Source: Oscillospiraceae bacterium MB24-C1 (GTDB lineage Bacteria; Bacillota; Clostridia; Oscillospirales; Ruminococcaceae). Taken from it: DNA of 64,000 nucleotides. The translations under genes and the position numbers were made by a program. The notes beneath the pieces are model-generated. The model had not been told where the DNA came from, did no database searches, and worked only from the letters and a program-made list of their open reading frames with translations. Positions 28,176 to 42,730 of the stretch are shown here, in pieces. The first letter of the stretch is position 1; each line of letters opens with the position of its first letter. The stretch spans positions 1 through 64,000 of the forward strand of contig CP133187.1 in NCBI GenBank assembly GCA_030913685.1, given 5' to 3'.

Positions 28176-28751
28176 ATGAAGTGTCTGATACTTATGGGAA
28201 GTCCAAGAAAAAACGGAAACACAGCCTTGCTTTTAAAGCCGTTTATGCAGTCGCTGGCTGACGGTGGGGCAGAGCAGGAGTTGATCTGGCTTTATGATCA
28301 GACGATTCATCCGTGTACGGCATGCAGAACATGCCAGACAGACTGGTCGAGGTTTGGTTGCCGGTACAACGACGACATGCAGAAAATTTTTGATAAAGTT
28401 TGCAGCTGTGACATTATTGTGCTAGCGACGCCGATCTACTCATGGTACTGCACGCCACCGATGAAGGCGATGCTCGATCGTCTGGTTTATGGAATGAACA
28501 AATATTATGGCGATAAAAAAGGCCCGGCGTTATGGGCGGGGAAGAAGATGGTGCTACTCGTTACCTGTGGCTATCGCCCGGAAAAGGGCGCTGATCTGTT
28601 CGAGGTCGGTATGATCCGCTATTGCAAGCACTCTCAATTAACTTATGCGGGCATGCTATGCGAACGAGATTTGGGGTATGATCATGATTTTATGGACACT
28701 GACAAGACTGAGAACGCCCGCGAGTTTGCAAAAAGACTGCTAAATAGCTGA
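28176..28751 (+). CDS. NADPH-dependent FMN reductase/flavodoxin-like protein (iron-sulfur flavoprotein type)
   Basis: The ATG at 28176 has AAGGAGGATG nine bases ahead; the upstream in-frame ATG has none. FMN phosphate-binding loop GSPRKNGNTALLL at the start, then CTACRTCQ, a cysteine pattern of the iron-sulfur flavoprotein group, and ATPIYSWYCTPPMKAMLDR for the flavin ring. The 191-residue length is normal. It probably transfers electrons from NAD(P)H or ferredoxin to small acceptors such as quinones or nitro compounds. Whether a 4Fe-4S cluster is bound is unclear, because only part of the cysteine pattern is present. Confidence 0.85.
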   Translation: MKCLILMGSPRKNGNTALLLKPFMQSLADGGAEQELIWLYDQTIHPCTACRTCQTDWSRFGCRYNDDMQKIFDKVCSCDIIVLATPIYSWYCTPPMKAMLDRLVYGMNKYYGDKKGPALWAGKKMVLLVTCGYRPEKGADLFEVGMIRYCKHSQLTYAGMLCERDLGYDHDFMDTDKTENAREFAKRLLNS

Positions 28752-28862
28752 TATACAGTGCGCTGAATAGATCACATGCGTTCTCGGCTCGGGACGAATA
28801 CATATTTTAATATGTCACCATTTTGCCTGTATTTTCATAGCCTGATGGCAGGAGGGATAGCT

Positions 28863-29144
28863 ATGACAGGTTGGATGGTTTTGATCACACTGCTCCTCTT
28901 TTTGGCAGCGTCTGCAGTTGGATGCTATCCGGGTAGGCAGCGCACAGCAAAGCATTTAACGGCCGCCGCGGGTGTAACCATGGCACTGACGGGGGCGATG
29001 TCGCTAATTCTGAAAGAAAATATGTTTTCAGATGCGCTTGTGGTGCCTGCGTCACTTTGGCTGCGTGCAGTTCTGGCCATAGCGGTTTGCGCCGGATTGG
29101 GCATCCTGCTGGCTCGGCTGGCTGGCGGCAAAAACAAACGATAA
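28863..29144 (+). CDS. Small membrane protein, unknown
   Basis: ATG at 28863 with CAGGAGGGA upstream; 93 residues (MTGWMVLITLLLFLAASAVG). It has three predicted hydrophobic helices at about 4-22, 37-50 and 63-84, and a basic C-terminus (GGKNKR). No family is recognised. A longer frame from 28776 is less likely for lack of a ribosome site. Confidence 0.6.
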   Translation: MTGWMVLITLLLFLAASAVGCYPGRQRTAKHLTAAAGVTMALTGAMSLILKENMFSDALVVPASLWLRAVLAIAVCAGLGILLARLAGGKNKR

Positions 29145-29161
29145 GTTGTATACAATTAGTG

Positions 29162-29197
29162 AAAAATGCCAACCATTTATAGGCTGGCATTTTTTTG
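29162..29197 (+). terminator. Rho-independent terminator
   Basis: AAATGCCAACC and GGCTGGCATTT (one mismatch) with a T7 run. Confidence 0.9.
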
Positions 29198-29472
29198 TTA
29201 TAAAATAAAAAAATCCCTCTCTCTTGCAGAAGGATCACAATTGTGGTAAAATATTTTTTTGCAAAAGGTAAAAAAGCCCCGAAAAGTATTGACAGCGACC
29301 TGAAAAAGGAATATACTAGTATACTGTATCATAATGGGTGTATCTGCCTTTAGCATAGTTTATCTTAACACACCCTAAATAAAAAAGCAATAGAAATTTA
29401 CAAATCGGCAAAACGTTTCCTTGTATTTTTTGAGCTTTTAATAATCATAGACGAATGGAGTGAGCGAAACCT
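29198..29472 (+). promoter_or_regulatory. rpoB promoter and leader
   Basis: TTGACA (29289-29294), 17 bases, TATACT (29312-29317), near consensus. The roughly 150-base leader contains GGGTGT (29336-29341) complementary to ACACCC further on, and an A/T-rich stretch. No L10/L12 genes precede rpoB here, so this promoter drives rpoBC on its own. Confidence 0.8.
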
Positions 29473-33195
<3,723 letters not shown>

Positions 33196-33212
33196 TTACG
33201 GAGGGATAGCAG

Positions 33213-36200
33213 TTGGAATTTAATGTTTTTGAGTCCATTAAAATTGGTCTTGCTTCCCCTGATCAGATTCGCTCCTGGAGCTACGGCGAGGTCAAAAAAC
33301 CCGAGACCATCAATTACCGTACCCTAAAGCCGGAGCGCGACGGTCTGTTCTGCGAAAGAATTTTTGGACCCATGAAGGATTGGGAATGCTACTGCGGACG
33401 CTATAAGCGTATCCGCTATAAGGGCAAAATCTGTGAGCGCTGTGGCGTTGAGGTAACCCGTGCCAAGGTGCGCCGTGAGCGTATGGGCCACATTGAATTG
33501 GCCGCACCGGTTTCTCACATCTGGTATTTTAAGGGCACGTCGTCCCGCATGGGACTGCTGCTTAATATGTCCCCCAGACTGTTGGAAAAGGTGCTGTATT
33601 TCGCGGCTTATATCGTCATTGATCCCGGCATTACCAACTTGAAAAAATATGCGCTGCTCTCTGAAAAGGAGTATCGTGACCTGCGTGAGGCGTATGAGGA
33701 CGAGTTTGACGCCGGTATGGGTGCCGAAGCCGTTAAAAAGCTTTTAACGGAGCTTGATCTTGCTGCACTTTCGGTCGAACTGAAAGAAGAGCTGGAGAAG
33801 GCTGCGGGTCAGAAGCGCGCGAAGCTGTTAAAGCGCCTTGAAGTTGTCGAGGCGTTCCGCGCCTCCGGTAACCATCCCGAGTGGATGATTCTCGACGTTG
33901 TGTCGGTAATTCCGCCCGATATCCGCCCGATGGTTCAGCTCGACGGCGGACGCTTCGCCACTAGCGATTTAAACGACCTTTATCGTCGTGTGATAAACCG
34001 CAACAACCGCTTAAAGAAGCTGCTGGAACTCGGCGCGCCCGATATCATCGTTCGCAACGAGAAGCGTATGCTGCAGGAGGCTGTTGATGCCCTGATCGAT
34101 AACGGTCGCCGTGGCCGCCCGGTCACTGGCCCCAATAACCGCCCGCTAAAGTCGCTTTCCGACATGTTAAAGGGCAAACAAGGCCGCTTTAGACAGAACC
34201 TGTTGGGTAAGCGCGTTGACTATTCCGGCCGTTCGGTTATCGTTGTCGGCCCGGAGCTCAAGATGTACCAGTGCGGATTACCTAAAGAAATGGCACTGGA
34301 ACTCTTTAAGCCCTTCGTCATGAAGCGCTTGGTCGACCAGAAGGTCGCCACCAACATCAAGAACGCCCGCAAAATGGTCGAGCGTGCGACTGTCAAAGAG
34401 GTTTGGGACGCACTTGAAGTGGTCATCAAGGATCATCCGGTACTATTGAACCGTGCGCCTACGCTGCATAGACTCGGCATTCAGGCCTTTGAACCCGTAC
34501 TGGTTGAGGGCAAGGCTCTCAAGCTTCATCCGCTGGTTTGTACCGCTTATAACGCCGACTTTGACGGCGACCAGATGGCTGTTCACGTGCCGCTTTCGGC
34601 AGAGGCGCAGGCTGAGGCGCGTTTCCTGATGCTGGCGGCCAACAACCTTTTAAAACCCTCCGATGGTAGCCCAGTCACCGTCCCGACGCAGGACATGGTG
34701 CTCGGTTCCTACTACCTAACCATGGTGCGTGAAAACGAAAAGGGTTCGGGTAAGGTGTTCCGCGACTTTGATGAAGCGCTCATGGCTTATAACGAGGGCG
34801 CTGTAACGCTGCACGCTCCTGTTAAGGTGCGCAGAACTATTGATATTGATGACAAGCGCGTTTCTAAGATTATTGAAACCACTGTCGGACGCATTATCTT
34901 TAACACCCCCATTCCGCAGGATTTGGGCTATGTTGATCGCACCGACTACGACAGTAAATTTAAGCTGGAAGTTGAGTTCTTGGTCAAGAAGAAGACGCTC
35001 GGCGATATCATTGACCGCTGCATTCGTACCCACGGCAGCGCCAGAACCGCCGAAATGCTCGACCAGATCAAGGCACAGGGCTTTAAGTATTCGACGCGCG
35101 GCGCCGTCACCGTCGCAGTTTGCGACGCGGTGATTCCCCCCGAAAAGAAAGACCTGTTGGCTGCCGCTGATGAGAACATCACCAAGATCAGCCGTCAATA
35201 CGAGCGTGGCCTCATCTCCGACGAGGTGCGCTACGAGCGCGTGATCAAGACCTGGAACGAAACGACTGCCAAGGTTAAAGACGCACTGCAAAAATGTTTC
35301 ACCGAGGATAACCCCATCTTTATGATGGCTGATTCCGGTGCGCGTGGTTCGATGGACCAGATTCGTCAGCTCGCAGGTATGCGCGGATTGATCGCCAACA
35401 CCTCGGGTCGTGCCATCGAGCTGCCGATCAAGGCCAACTACCGTGAAGGCCTGACCATACTCGACTACTTCAACTCCTCTCGAGGCGCGCGTAAAGGCTT
35501 GGCCGATACCGCGCTGCGTACCGCTGACTCGGGCTACCTGACCCGCCGTCTCGTCGACGTTTCGCAGGATGTTATTATCCGCGAGATTGATTGCGGAACC
35601 CACGAGGGCATTGTCGCGGTTTCGATTACCGACTCCGGCCGTGAGATCGAAAGCTTGCGTGAACGTCTCATTGGGCGTTATGTCACCGACACCGTTGTGC
35701 ACCCCAAAACCGGCGAGGTACTCATGACCCGCGACCGCATGATGACATTTAACGACGCAGAGCGCATCGTCAAGTCAGGCATTGAGCAGGTCAAAATTCG
35801 CTCGGTCTTAAACTGCGAGAGCAAGAACGGCGTTTGCGCTCACTGCTACGGCGCGAACCTTGCAAATGGCCAGCCGGTCGGCATCGGCGAGGCGGTCGGT
35901 ATCATCGCCGCCCAGTCCATCGGCGAACCTGGTACCCAGCTGACCATGAGAACGTTCCACACCGGAGGCACCGTTACGGCCAGCGATATCACACAGGGTC
36001 TGCCCCGTGTTGAAGAGCTGTTTGAAGCCAGAAAGCCCAAAAATGCTGCGATTGTTTCGCACTTGACCGGTGTTGTTTCCTATGAAAAGGATCCCAAGGG
36101 CGGCGACCTTGTTGTCGTGACCAGCGATGATGGAGAGCGCTTTGAAAAGCAGGTTATCTATGGCTCTACTCGTTGCTTTGAAGAGGGCGATGTAGTCCAA

Positions 36201-36758
36201 AAGGGCGATCTGCTCACCGAAGGCTCGGCCGAACCCAATGAAATACTTGCTGTTTCGGGCCATCTCGCTGTGCAGGATTATCTCATTAAGGAAGTTCAGC
36301 GTGTTTACCGCACACAGGGCGTTGATATCAGTGACAAGCATATCGAGGTCATTGTACGTCAGATGATGCGCAAGGTGCGCATTGACGACGGTGGCGATTC
36401 TTCGCTGATCCCCGGCGTGCATATCGAAAAGAGCGAATTTATAAACATTAACGAGGAAATCTACAGAAAAGCCGAAAGAGAAGGCTGCGAGCCGCACTAT
36501 GCAACCTGCATTCCTGTGCTGCTCGGTATCACCAAGGCATCCTTGGTGACCGAATCCTTCCTGTCGGCGGCGTCCTTCCAGGAGACCACCCGTGTTCTGA
36601 CCGAAGCAGCTATCAAGGGCAAGGTCGACCCGCTGATGGGCCTGAAGGAAAATGTCATCATCGGCAAGCTTGTTCCCGCTGGCACTGGCACTGTTCAGTA
36701 CGAAGATGTTACTATCAGGAACGAGCAATCCTGTGATCGTGGTTTTGTAGGCCAATAA
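33213..36758 (+). CDS. rpoC: RNA polymerase beta' subunit
   Basis: TTG start at 33213 with GGAGGG eight bases upstream; the N-terminus [20 protein letters not shown] matches the family, which fixes this start. The first zinc site is [20 protein letters not shown] and the catalytic Mg loop is [13 protein letters not shown] second zinc site lies near [13 protein letters not shown], and the trigger loop region [15 protein letters not shown] is intact. Its 1181 residues are the Firmicute length. A strong terminator follows. Confidence 0.99.
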   Translation: MEFNVFESIKIGLASPDQIRSWSYGEVKKPETINYRTLKPERDGLFCERIFGPMKDWECYCGRYKRIRYKGKICERCGVEVTRAKVRRERMGHIELAAPVSHIWYFKGTSSRMGLLLNMSPRLLEKVLYFAAYIVIDPGITNLKKYALLSEKEYRDLREAYEDEFDAGMGAEAVKKLLTELDLAALSVELKEELEKAAGQKRAKLLKRLEVVEAFRASGNHPEWMILDVVSVIPPDIRPMVQLDGGRFATSDLNDLYRRVINRNNRLKKLLELGAPDIIVRNEKRMLQEAVDALIDNGRRGRPVTGPNNRPLKSLSDMLKGKQGRFRQNLLGKRVDYSGRSVIVVGPELKMYQCGLPKEMALELFKPFVMKRLVDQKVATNIKNARKMVERATVKEVWDALEVVIKDHPVLLNRAPTLHRLGIQAFEPVLVEGKALKLHPLVCTAYNADFDGDQMAVHVPLSAEAQAEARFLMLAANNLLKPSDGSPVTVPTQDMVLGSYYLTMVRENEKGSGKVFRDFDEALMAYNEGAVTLHAPVKVRRTIDIDDKRVSKIIETTVGRIIFNTPIPQDLGYVDRTDYDSKFKLEVEFLVKKKTLGDIIDRCIRTHGSARTAEMLDQIKAQGFKYSTRGAVTVAVCDAVIPPEKKDLLAAADENITKISRQYERGLISDEVRYERVIKTWNETTAKVKDALQKCFTEDNPIFMMADSGARGSMDQIRQLAGMRGLIANTSGRAIELPIKANYREGLTILDYFNSSRGARKGLADTALRTADSGYLTRRLVDVSQDVIIREIDCGTHEGIVAVSITDSGREIESLRERLIGRYVTDTVVHPKTGEVLMTRDRMMTFNDAERIVKSGIEQVKIRSVLNCESKNGVCAHCYGANLANGQPVGIGEAVGIIAAQSIGEPGTQLTMRTFHTGGTVTASDITQGLPRVEELFEARKPKNAAIVSHLTGVVSYEKDPKGGDLVVVTSDDGERFEKQVIYGSTRCFEEGDVVQKGDLLTEGSAEPNEILAVSGHLAVQDYLIKEVQRVYRTQGVDISDKHIEVIVRQMMRKVRIDDGGDSSLIPGVHIEKSEFININEEIYRKAEREGCEPHYATCIPVLLGITKASLVTESFLSAASFQETTRVLTEAAIKGKVDPLMGLKENVIIGKLVPAGTGTVQYEDVTIRNEQSCDRGFVGQ

Positions 36759-36772
36759 CTAACTATAAACAA

Positions 36773-36806
36773 AAACACCGTTCTGATTATCAGAACGGTG
36801 TTTTTT
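36773..36806 (+). terminator. Rho-independent terminator of rpoBC
   Basis: AACACCGTTCTG and CAGAACGGTGTT with TTTTTT following. The A-rich left flank (AAAAACACC) lets it also stop the converging anti-sigma gene. Confidence 0.95.
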
Positions 36807-36837
36807 GGCTTATTTATTGGCAAATGCGAGTAGGGAA

Positions 36838-37020
36838 TTAGTCGTCGGAATCGTCGGAGTCGTCGGAATCGTCGGAGTCGTCGGAGTCGTCGGAGTCGTC
36901 GGAGTCGTCGGAGTCGTCGGAGTCGTCGGAATCGTCGGAGTCGTCGGAGTCGTCGGAATCGTCGGAGTCGTCGGAGTCGTCGGAATCGTCGGAGTCGTCG
37001 GAATCGTCGGAGTCGTCGTC
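36838..37020. repeat. Nine-base tandem repeat coding Asp-Ser-Asp
   Basis: About twenty direct copies of GTCGGAGTC or GTCGGAATC fill the 3' end of the anti-sigma gene, right up to its stop. The unit is a multiple of three, so copy-number change alters the tail length but keeps the frame. A synonymous A/G change inside the unit follows an irregular order. Confidence 0.95.
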
Positions 37021-38397
37021 ATTTTCGTCTAGATCATCAAGGTCTTTTTTATCATCTTTATCATCGTCGAGTTCTTTTTCAGCCGATATAACAGCGCCCG
37101 TCACAGCATCAATTTCGTACTGGTACTCCACTCCGTCGATGACCCATTCCACTTCGTAGACAGCCTTACCGTCGTCAATTTCGAGAGAAGGTGCCGCGCT
37201 CACCTTATCCAAACTTACATTTGCGTGAGAAAGTGCAAGCCTTGCAGCTTTATCGGTGGAGATATAATTTACTTTTGAAAGATTCTTTTCGTCATCGTCC
37301 TGGTCGTCATCGTCGTGATCAAAGTCGTCTTTATCATCGTCGTCCTTGTCATCATCATTGTCATCGTCGTCATTTTCGTCTAGATCATCATGGTCATTAT
37401 CGTCATCGTCTTTATCATCATCCTTGTCTATATCTGTGGAGACGATCTCGCCTGTAATGGCATCAATTTCAAAAGAATATTCAACCCCATTGACTTCTAG
37501 CTCAACCTCATATATTAACTTGCCATTTTCAAAATCCAGCTCAGATTTAAAGTCTTTTAATTCAGAAGCTTCTAATCCTGAGTGTTTTAAAACTGCATCC
37601 AGGGCTGCGTTATCATTAATATAAGCTTTTTCGCTAACCTTACCATTGGTCTCAACATCCTTGAGAGCCGTTTTTTGGGCACCGTACAAAAGGTTTAAAT
37701 CATTGATTGAAAGAGATGCAAGTTCATTAAAGTCTAAATCAGAGTTTTGGTCCACCATCTTTTGGATAAGAGCCGCTTTACCTTCAGAAATATTTTTCTC
37801 TTTAGCCAGCGCTTTAATTTGCTTATCCTTAGGGAGAACCTGACTGATAATAGCGGCTTCGATCTCACTAGAAACAAGCTGATTGCCAATTTTGTCTACC
37901 AGTTTATTCTTTAAAGCAGTACCCTTATCACTGTCGTCGTTCTCAACGGATATAAGAATAGAGTTGGCAAGTTCATCGATATAACCATTCTTCAGCATTG
38001 AGCCTATAATTGCATTTACAGCAACATCAGCATCAGCATTTTTTAGGTCCATGCCATCTAATATAACAGATGCATCATCATTGCAGGCGGTGACATCAAG
38101 CACACGCTCTGAGCGGTTGAGCGAAAGCTCAATACTGGGGTTTACGTCCAAAGCGACAATAGAATCCACCTTGTTGTTTACAACACCATATCCAACCGCT
38201 CCAGCGCAGATAATCATGATAGCGGCAGCGCATGTTGCAATTATCGGAATAAAACCACGTTTTTTATTTCTTATATTGGACATCTCAATCACAGTTCCTT
38301 TCTGTTGCGCGCATTCGGAGAGGATGTGATCTAAGACATCAGGAACAGAGTTTTGAACAGCTTTTTTTAACCTGTTTTCGATCTCTCTGTTTGTCAT
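36838..38397 (-). CDS. RsgI-like anti-sigma factor with two PepSY domains and an Asp-Ser-Asp repeat tail
   Basis: ATG at 38397 overlaps the sigma-factor stop (ATGA). Layout: cytoplasmic part of about 47 residues (MTNREIENRLKKAVQNSVPD); one membrane helix at about 49-72; an RsgI-type middle domain (VALDVNPSIELSLNRSERVL and LKNADADVAVNAIIGSMLKN). PepSY-like units follow at about 265-325 and 377-440 (GVEYSFEIDAITGEIVS, GVEYQYEIDAVTGAVIS), with Asp/Lys-rich linkers between. The last 60 residues are almost pure Asp-Ser-Asp. The Asn86-Pro87 bond lies where RsgI proteins are known to cut themselves. It should hold the ECF sigma factor inactive until an outside signal arrives. The acidic tail probably binds calcium or other cations. 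Confidence 0.85.
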   Translation of the reverse strand: MTNREIENRLKKAVQNSVPDVLDHILSECAQQKGTVIEMSNIRNKKRGFIPIIATCAAAIMIICAGAVGYGVVNNKVDSIVALDVNPSIELSLNRSERVLDVTACNDDASVILDGMDLKNADADVAVNAIIGSMLKNGYIDELANSILISVENDDSDKGTALKNKLVDKIGNQLVSSEIEAAIISQVLPKDKQIKALAKEKNISEGKAALIQKMVDQNSDLDFNELASLSINDLNLLYGAQKTALKDVETNGKVSEKAYINDNAALDAVLKHSGLEASELKDFKSELDFENGKLIYEVELEVNGVEYSFEIDAITGEIVSTDIDKDDDKDDDDNDHDDLDENDDDDNDDDKDDDDKDDFDHDDDDQDDDEKNLSKVNYISTDKAARLALSHANVSLDKVSAAPSLEIDDGKAVYEVEWVIDGVEYQYEIDAVTGAVISAEKELDDDKDDKKDLDDLDENDDDSDDSDDSDDSDDSDDSDDSDDSDDSDDSDDSDDSDDSDDSDDSDDSDDSDDSDDSDD

Positions 38398-38969
38398 TTG
38401 TATCCCTCCGATAGCTTGTTTTTTAGCTTTTTAAGCGCTCTGTGGTATTTTGACAGGACAGTGGGCAGCGCAAGATCCAATAAATCGGAAATCTCACGGT
38501 GTTTTAATCCGGACACTGCGTGGAGCAAAACAATTTGACACTCTTGAGAAGATAGTTCTTTTAGCGCAGTGTTCAGAACCATCTTATCTTCTAAAGAAAG
38601 ATTTGGTGGCTCATAAAAAAACTGCTCCTGATCCTCAAAAGATTCATATGAGGTCTTATTGCGTTCGCGTAGCTTCATACGTGCAAGATTTTTGGCTATG
38701 GTTAAAATCCATGCCATGGGTTTACCCCGCGGATGATAGCTGCTGCTGGCGGCATACATCTTGATGTATGTCTCCTGGAGAACATCCTGCGCGTCATGCT
38801 CATTTTTCAAAATAGAGAGGGCAAATCCATAAACAGCGCTGTTCGTTTCGCGATAGATGGTGCGAAGCGCATCGGTGTTCTTGCATGCCATTAAAGCTAT
38901 GCATTGTTCAAGCTCCAAATAATTGGGGGCAGTGTCGTGATATCCAGTTGTTGACGTCAAACAAAACAA
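38394..38969 (-). CDS. ECF-type RNA polymerase sigma factor
   Basis: TTG start at 38967-38969 with AGGGGAAG seven bases ahead; 191 residues. Region 2 is TDALRTIYRETNSAVYGFAL then NEHDAQDVLQETYIKMY, with the -10 binding helix and PMAWILTIAKNLARMKLRER. Region 4 (LSSQECQIVLLHAVSGLKHR, EISDLLDLALPTVLSKYHRA) is a helix-turn-helix for the -35 element. It is translationally coupled to the anti-sigma gene. A later start is possible, since the first 15 residues are not conserved-looking. Target genes are unknown; self-control is usual for such pairs. Confidence 0.9.
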   Translation of the reverse strand: MFCLTSTTGYHDTAPNYLELEQCIALMACKNTDALRTIYRETNSAVYGFALSILKNEHDAQDVLQETYIKMYAASSSYHPRGKPMAWILTIAKNLARMKLRERNKTSYESFEDQEQFFYEPPNLSLEDKMVLNTALKELSSQECQIVLLHAVSGLKHREISDLLDLALPTVLSKYHRALKKLKNKLSEGYK

Positions 38970-39433
38970 TTGTATCTTCCCCTGTCATATCATTAATGCA
39001 CAAGCATGGTGTTTTATTGCATACTTTTTAAAAAAATTAAAATTACTGGTTTTTAATATTACCAGTAATCAACCATTTTCGCAACTTAATACGATTAAAT
39101 ACGAATTGCTAAATTATTTATTTTTTAAAAAATTCGAAAATAATTCAACTTATATTTTTACTCTTACGATATAATACCGACGCAAAATGTCAATGATAAA
39201 TGGTATGTTTGTGTTTTTTCGAGCTTCTAGCAGCCTTATTTTTGTTAAAGAGGTATGTTTAGAGAATTTCTTGGAGATTTTAACGAATATTCATCGCAAA
39301 TATTGTTGACAAACCTCATCACCCAATGGTAAAATCATAAATTGGGTGAACTATTCAAGAAAGCGGCCCCGGGCAACTGCTTGGGGTTTCTTTGGTAGAT
39401 TACCACACAATCTAGAAAGGAGGAAACGACTTA
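38970..39433. other. Divergent region between the sigma gene and rpsL
   Basis: No gene. It holds an AT-rich stretch with a perfect inverted repeat ATTACTGGT-N10-ACCAGTAAT (39042-39069) and the rpsL promoter and leader. The sigma-factor promoter must lie near 38980-39070 but no sigma-A sequence is clear, as expected for a gene read by its own ECF factor. Confidence 0.5.
39306..39390 (+). promoter_or_regulatory. rpsL promoter and leader hairpin
   Basis: TTGACA (39306-39311), 18 bases, TAAAAT (39330-39335). In the leader CCCCGGGC and GCTTGGGG (39367-39386, with two G-U pairs) form a hairpin followed by TTTCTTTGG. It could attenuate transcription of the ribosomal operon. Confidence 0.75.
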
Positions 39434-39862
39434 ATGCCAACCTTTAACCAGCTTGTCAGAAAGGGAAGAGAGGTCGTCGAAAAGAAATCGGCTTCCCCGG
39501 CTCTCTTGCAGGGATGGAACTCTAAGAAGCGCAAAATAATCGAGCAGAACTCACCGCAAAAGCGCGGCGTTTGCACTGCTATCAGAACCTCAACCCCCAA
39601 GAAGCCCAACTCCGCTCTGAGAAAGGTCGCAAGAGTGCGCCTGTCCAACGGAATTGAAGCCACTGCTTACATTCCCGGTATCGGCCACAATCTTCAGGAA
39701 CATTCCGTTGTTCTGATTCGCGGCGGACGTGTTAAGGATCTCCCCGGCGTGCGTTACCACATCATCCGCGGTACGCTCGATACCCAGGGTGTTGCCAAGC
39801 GTATGCAGGCCAGATCCAAGTACGGTGCGAAGAGACCGAAGGCCGGTGCTGCGAAGAAGTAA
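39434..39862 (+). CDS. rpsL: 30S ribosomal protein S12
   Basis: ATG at 39434 after AAAGGAGGAAACG; 142 residues. [20 protein letters not shown] and [14 protein letters not shown] are the decoding-site loops. Lysines changed in streptomycin-resistant mutants are present in the wild-type form. It heads the S12-S7-EF-G-EF-Tu (str) operon. Confidence 0.99.
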   Translation: MPTFNQLVRKGREVVEKKSASPALLQGWNSKKRKIIEQNSPQKRGVCTAIRTSTPKKPNSALRKVARVRLSNGIEATAYIPGIGHNLQEHSVVLIRGGRVKDLPGVRYHIIRGTLDTQGVAKRMQARSKYGAKRPKAGAAKK

Positions 39863-39988
39863 GAAATTTCAAGATGCCGCAATAATGCGGAGCTTTTATA
39901 TCATATATAAAGCCTCTGCATTGGCGCGCACGGAAGATTCTTTGCTTTCGAGTACCGATGATTTCATTATATGAAGGAGGGAAGAGAA

Positions 39989-40459
39989 GTGCCAAGAAGA
40001 GGTAATATTGCAAAGCGCGACGTTCTGGCTGATCCGGTTTACGGTTCCAAGATGGTCACAAGATTGATCAACAGCGTCATGTATGACGGCAAGAAGGGCG
40101 TAGCGCAGAAGATTGTTTACGGCGCGTTTGCCATTGTCGGCGAAAAAACCGGCAAGGAGCCGCTGGAGGCTTTCGAGCAGGCGCTCGAAAACATCATGCC
40201 GGTTCTCGAGGTTAAGGCCCGCCGTGTCGGTGGTGCCACCTACCAGGTTCCGATGGAGGTTCGTCCCGCCAGACGCCAGACCTTAGGTCTGCGTTGGCTG
40301 ACTGCCTACTCCAGATCCCGTAGCGAGAGAACCATGCAGGAGAGACTGGCCGCGGAGATTATGGATGCCCTTAATCAGACCGGCGGTGCGTGCAAGAAGC
40401 GCGAGGATACCCACAAGATGGCGGAAGCCAATAAGGCATTCAGCCACTTTAGATGGTAG
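39989..40459 (+). CDS. rpsG: 30S ribosomal protein S7
   Basis: GTG start at 39989 ([20 protein letters not shown]) with AAGGAGGG eight bases ahead; an upstream in-frame ATG lies before the ribosome site and is not used. 156 residues, the family length, ending FSHFRW. S7 starts assembly of the 30S head. Confidence 0.98.
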   Translation: MPRRGNIAKRDVLADPVYGSKMVTRLINSVMYDGKKGVAQKIVYGAFAIVGEKTGKEPLEAFEQALENIMPVLEVKARRVGGATYQVPMEVRPARRQTLGLRWLTAYSRSRSERTMQERLAAEIMDALNQTGGACKKREDTHKMAEANKAFSHFRW

Positions 40460-40522
40460 TCCTCAGACTGGATACGGAAATTTCTGTATCTACAACAGTA
40501 TTTTTACCAACAGGAGGACACT

Positions 40523-42628
40523 ATGCCAAGGGATGTCTCACTGGAAAAAACCAGAAACATCGGTATTATGGCTCATATCGACGCCGGTAAGACCACAACT
40601 ACCGAACGTATTCTTTATTACACGGGAATAAACCACAAAATTGGCGAAACCCACGAAGGTTCCGCCACCATGGACTGGATGGAGCAGGAGCAGGAGCGTG
40701 GAATCACCATCACTTCCGCTGCCACCACCTGTTATTGGGAAGGCGCACAGCACCAGTATCCCAAGCATCGTATCAACATTATCGACACCCCTGGACACGT
40801 GGACTTCACCGTGGAGGTTGAGCGTTCGCTGCGCGTGCTGGACGGTTCTGTAACCGTTTTCTGTGCCAAGGGCGGCGTTGAGCCTCAGTCCGAAACCGTC
40901 TGGCGTCAGGCTGATAAGTACAAGGTGCCGAGAATGGCGTATGTCAACAAGATGGACATTATGGGAGCCAACTTCTACAATGTCGTCAACATGATGCACG
41001 ACCGTTTGAAGTGTAACGCTGTGCCGATCCAGCTGCCCATCGGTGAGGAAAACTATTTCAAGGGGATCATAGACCTGATCACCATGAAGGCCGAAGTTTA
41101 TTACGATGACCTGGGTAAGGATATCCGCGAGGAAGAGATTCCTGAGGATATGCGTGAAAAGGCCGAGGAGTATCGCACTCAGCTGATCGAGGCTGCTGCA
41201 GAGCAGAATGAGACGCTGATGGAGAAATACCTCGAGGGTGAAGAGCTCACTATTGAGGAAGTCAAGGGCGCTGTCCGCGAGGGCACTCTAGCTAACACGA
41301 TGGTACCGGTGCTTTGCGGTACTTCTTACCGTAACAAAGGTGTCCAGTTGCTGCTTGATGCCGTCATCGATTATATGCCCTCGCCTATCGACATCGACCA
41401 CATTACCGGTGTCAACCCCGATACTGGAGAGGCATGCGAGCGTCCGACCTCGGACAACGAGCCTTTCTCCGCACTTGCATTCAAAATCGCGACCGACCCC
41501 TATGTCGGCAAGCTTTGCTTCTTCCGTGTTTATTCGGGTAGCATTTCGGCCGGCTCTCAGGTTTTGAACTCTGTTAAGGGCAACAACGAGCGTATGGGCA
41601 GAATTCTGCAGATGCATGCCAACAACCGTAAGGATATTGAGACCGTTTATGCGGGCGATATCGCTGCTGCGGTTGGCTTGAAGAACACCACCACCGGCGA
41701 TACCCTGTGTGATTCCAAAGCACCGGTTATCCTCGAATCGATGGAGTTCCCTGAGCCAGTTATTCGCGTTGCCATCGAGCCCAAGACCAAGGCTGGTCAG
41801 GAGAAAATGGGCATTGCACTCGCTAAGTTGGCTGAAGAAGATCCGACCTTCCGCACCTACACGGATGAGGAGACCGGTCAGACCATCATCGCCGGCATGG
41901 GTGAATTGCATCTGGAGATTATCGTTGACCGTTTGCTGCGCGAGTTCCGCGTTGAAGCAAACGTCGGTAAGCCTCAGGTTGCCTATAAGGAAACCGTACG
42001 CAAGCTGGCTGATGTTGACATGAAGTACGCCAGACAGTCGGGCGGACGTGGTCAGTATGGCCATGTCAAGATTAAGCTAGAGCCCAACGAGTCCGGCAAG
42101 GGCTACGAGTTTGTCAATGCCATTGTCGGCGGCGCGATTCCTAAGGAGTATATCGGACCGATCGACGCAGGTATTCAGGGCGCTATGGCGGCTGGCGTGA
42201 TGGCTGGCTATCAGGTTGTTGACTGTAAGGTCACATTGTACGATGGCTCTTACCATGAGGTCGACTCTTCTGAAATGGCGTTTAAGATCGCTGGTTCTAT
42301 GGCCTTTAAAGAGGCAATGCGCAAGGCTGATCCCGTCATTCTTGAGCCGATGATGAAGGTTTCGGTCAACGTTCCTGAAGATTATATGGGCGATGTCATC
42401 GGCGACTTGAACTCTCGTCGCGGACAGATTCAGGGTATGGAAGCTAAGTTCGGCGCACAGCAGATTGAGGCGGTTGTTCCGCTGTCTGAAATGTTCGGCT
42501 ATGCTACCGACCTTCGTTCCAAGTCGCAGGGTCGCGGCCAGTATTCTATGGAGCCTTCGCACTATATTGAAGTGCCGAAATCCATTGCGGAGGGCATTAT
42601 TTCTGCCCGCACCAAAAAGCAGGATTAA
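40523..42628 (+). CDS. fusA: Elongation factor G
   Basis: ATG at 40523 after AGGAGG; 701 residues. GTPase motifs [31 protein letters not shown] and NKMDI. Domains II-V are complete, with [11 protein letters not shown] in domain IV. It drives translocation on the ribosome. Position 2 of an unbroken str operon. Confidence 0.99.
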   Translation: MPRDVSLEKTRNIGIMAHIDAGKTTTTERILYYTGINHKIGETHEGSATMDWMEQEQERGITITSAATTCYWEGAQHQYPKHRINIIDTPGHVDFTVEVERSLRVLDGSVTVFCAKGGVEPQSETVWRQADKYKVPRMAYVNKMDIMGANFYNVVNMMHDRLKCNAVPIQLPIGEENYFKGIIDLITMKAEVYYDDLGKDIREEEIPEDMREKAEEYRTQLIEAAAEQNETLMEKYLEGEELTIEEVKGAVREGTLANTMVPVLCGTSYRNKGVQLLLDAVIDYMPSPIDIDHITGVNPDTGEACERPTSDNEPFSALAFKIATDPYVGKLCFFRVYSGSISAGSQVLNSVKGNNERMGRILQMHANNRKDIETVYAGDIAAAVGLKNTTTGDTLCDSKAPVILESMEFPEPVIRVAIEPKTKAGQEKMGIALAKLAEEDPTFRTYTDEETGQTIIAGMGELHLEIIVDRLLREFRVEANVGKPQVAYKETVRKLADVDMKYARQSGGRGQYGHVKIKLEPNESGKGYEFVNAIVGGAIPKEYIGPIDAGIQGAMAAGVMAGYQVVDCKVTLYDGSYHEVDSSEMAFKIAGSMAFKEAMRKADPVILEPMMKVSVNVPEDYMGDVIGDLNSRRGQIQGMEAKFGAQQIEAVVPLSEMFGYATDLRSKSQGRGQYSMEPSHYIEVPKSIAEGIISARTKKQD

Positions 42629-42730
42629 TTGATAAAATCCCGCTTGCAATTTAAATGTAAGGTTGCTACAATAACGAATGTAGAGCCGTAAATGATATCA
42701 AATTTATAATCAAAAGGGAGGAAAACTACA

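Noticed and set aside
34716-35702. Long minus-strand open frame inside rpoC (and similar ones inside rpoB, fusA and tuf)
   Set aside because: Caused by biased codon use of highly expressed genes; the + strand products are certain.
36838-37020. CRISPR array suggested by regular repeats
   Set aside because: Units are contiguous nine-mers without spacers and code an acidic protein tail.
36805-37032. Open + strand frame of Val/Gly repeats opposite the Asp-Ser-Asp tail
   Set aside because: Pure consequence of the nine-base repeat; no ribosome site.
37020-37420. Asp-rich coding region giving long open frames on the + strand (Ser/His/Arg-rich)
   Set aside because: These are mirror readings of the GAT/GAC repeats in the anti-sigma gene and have no start signals.
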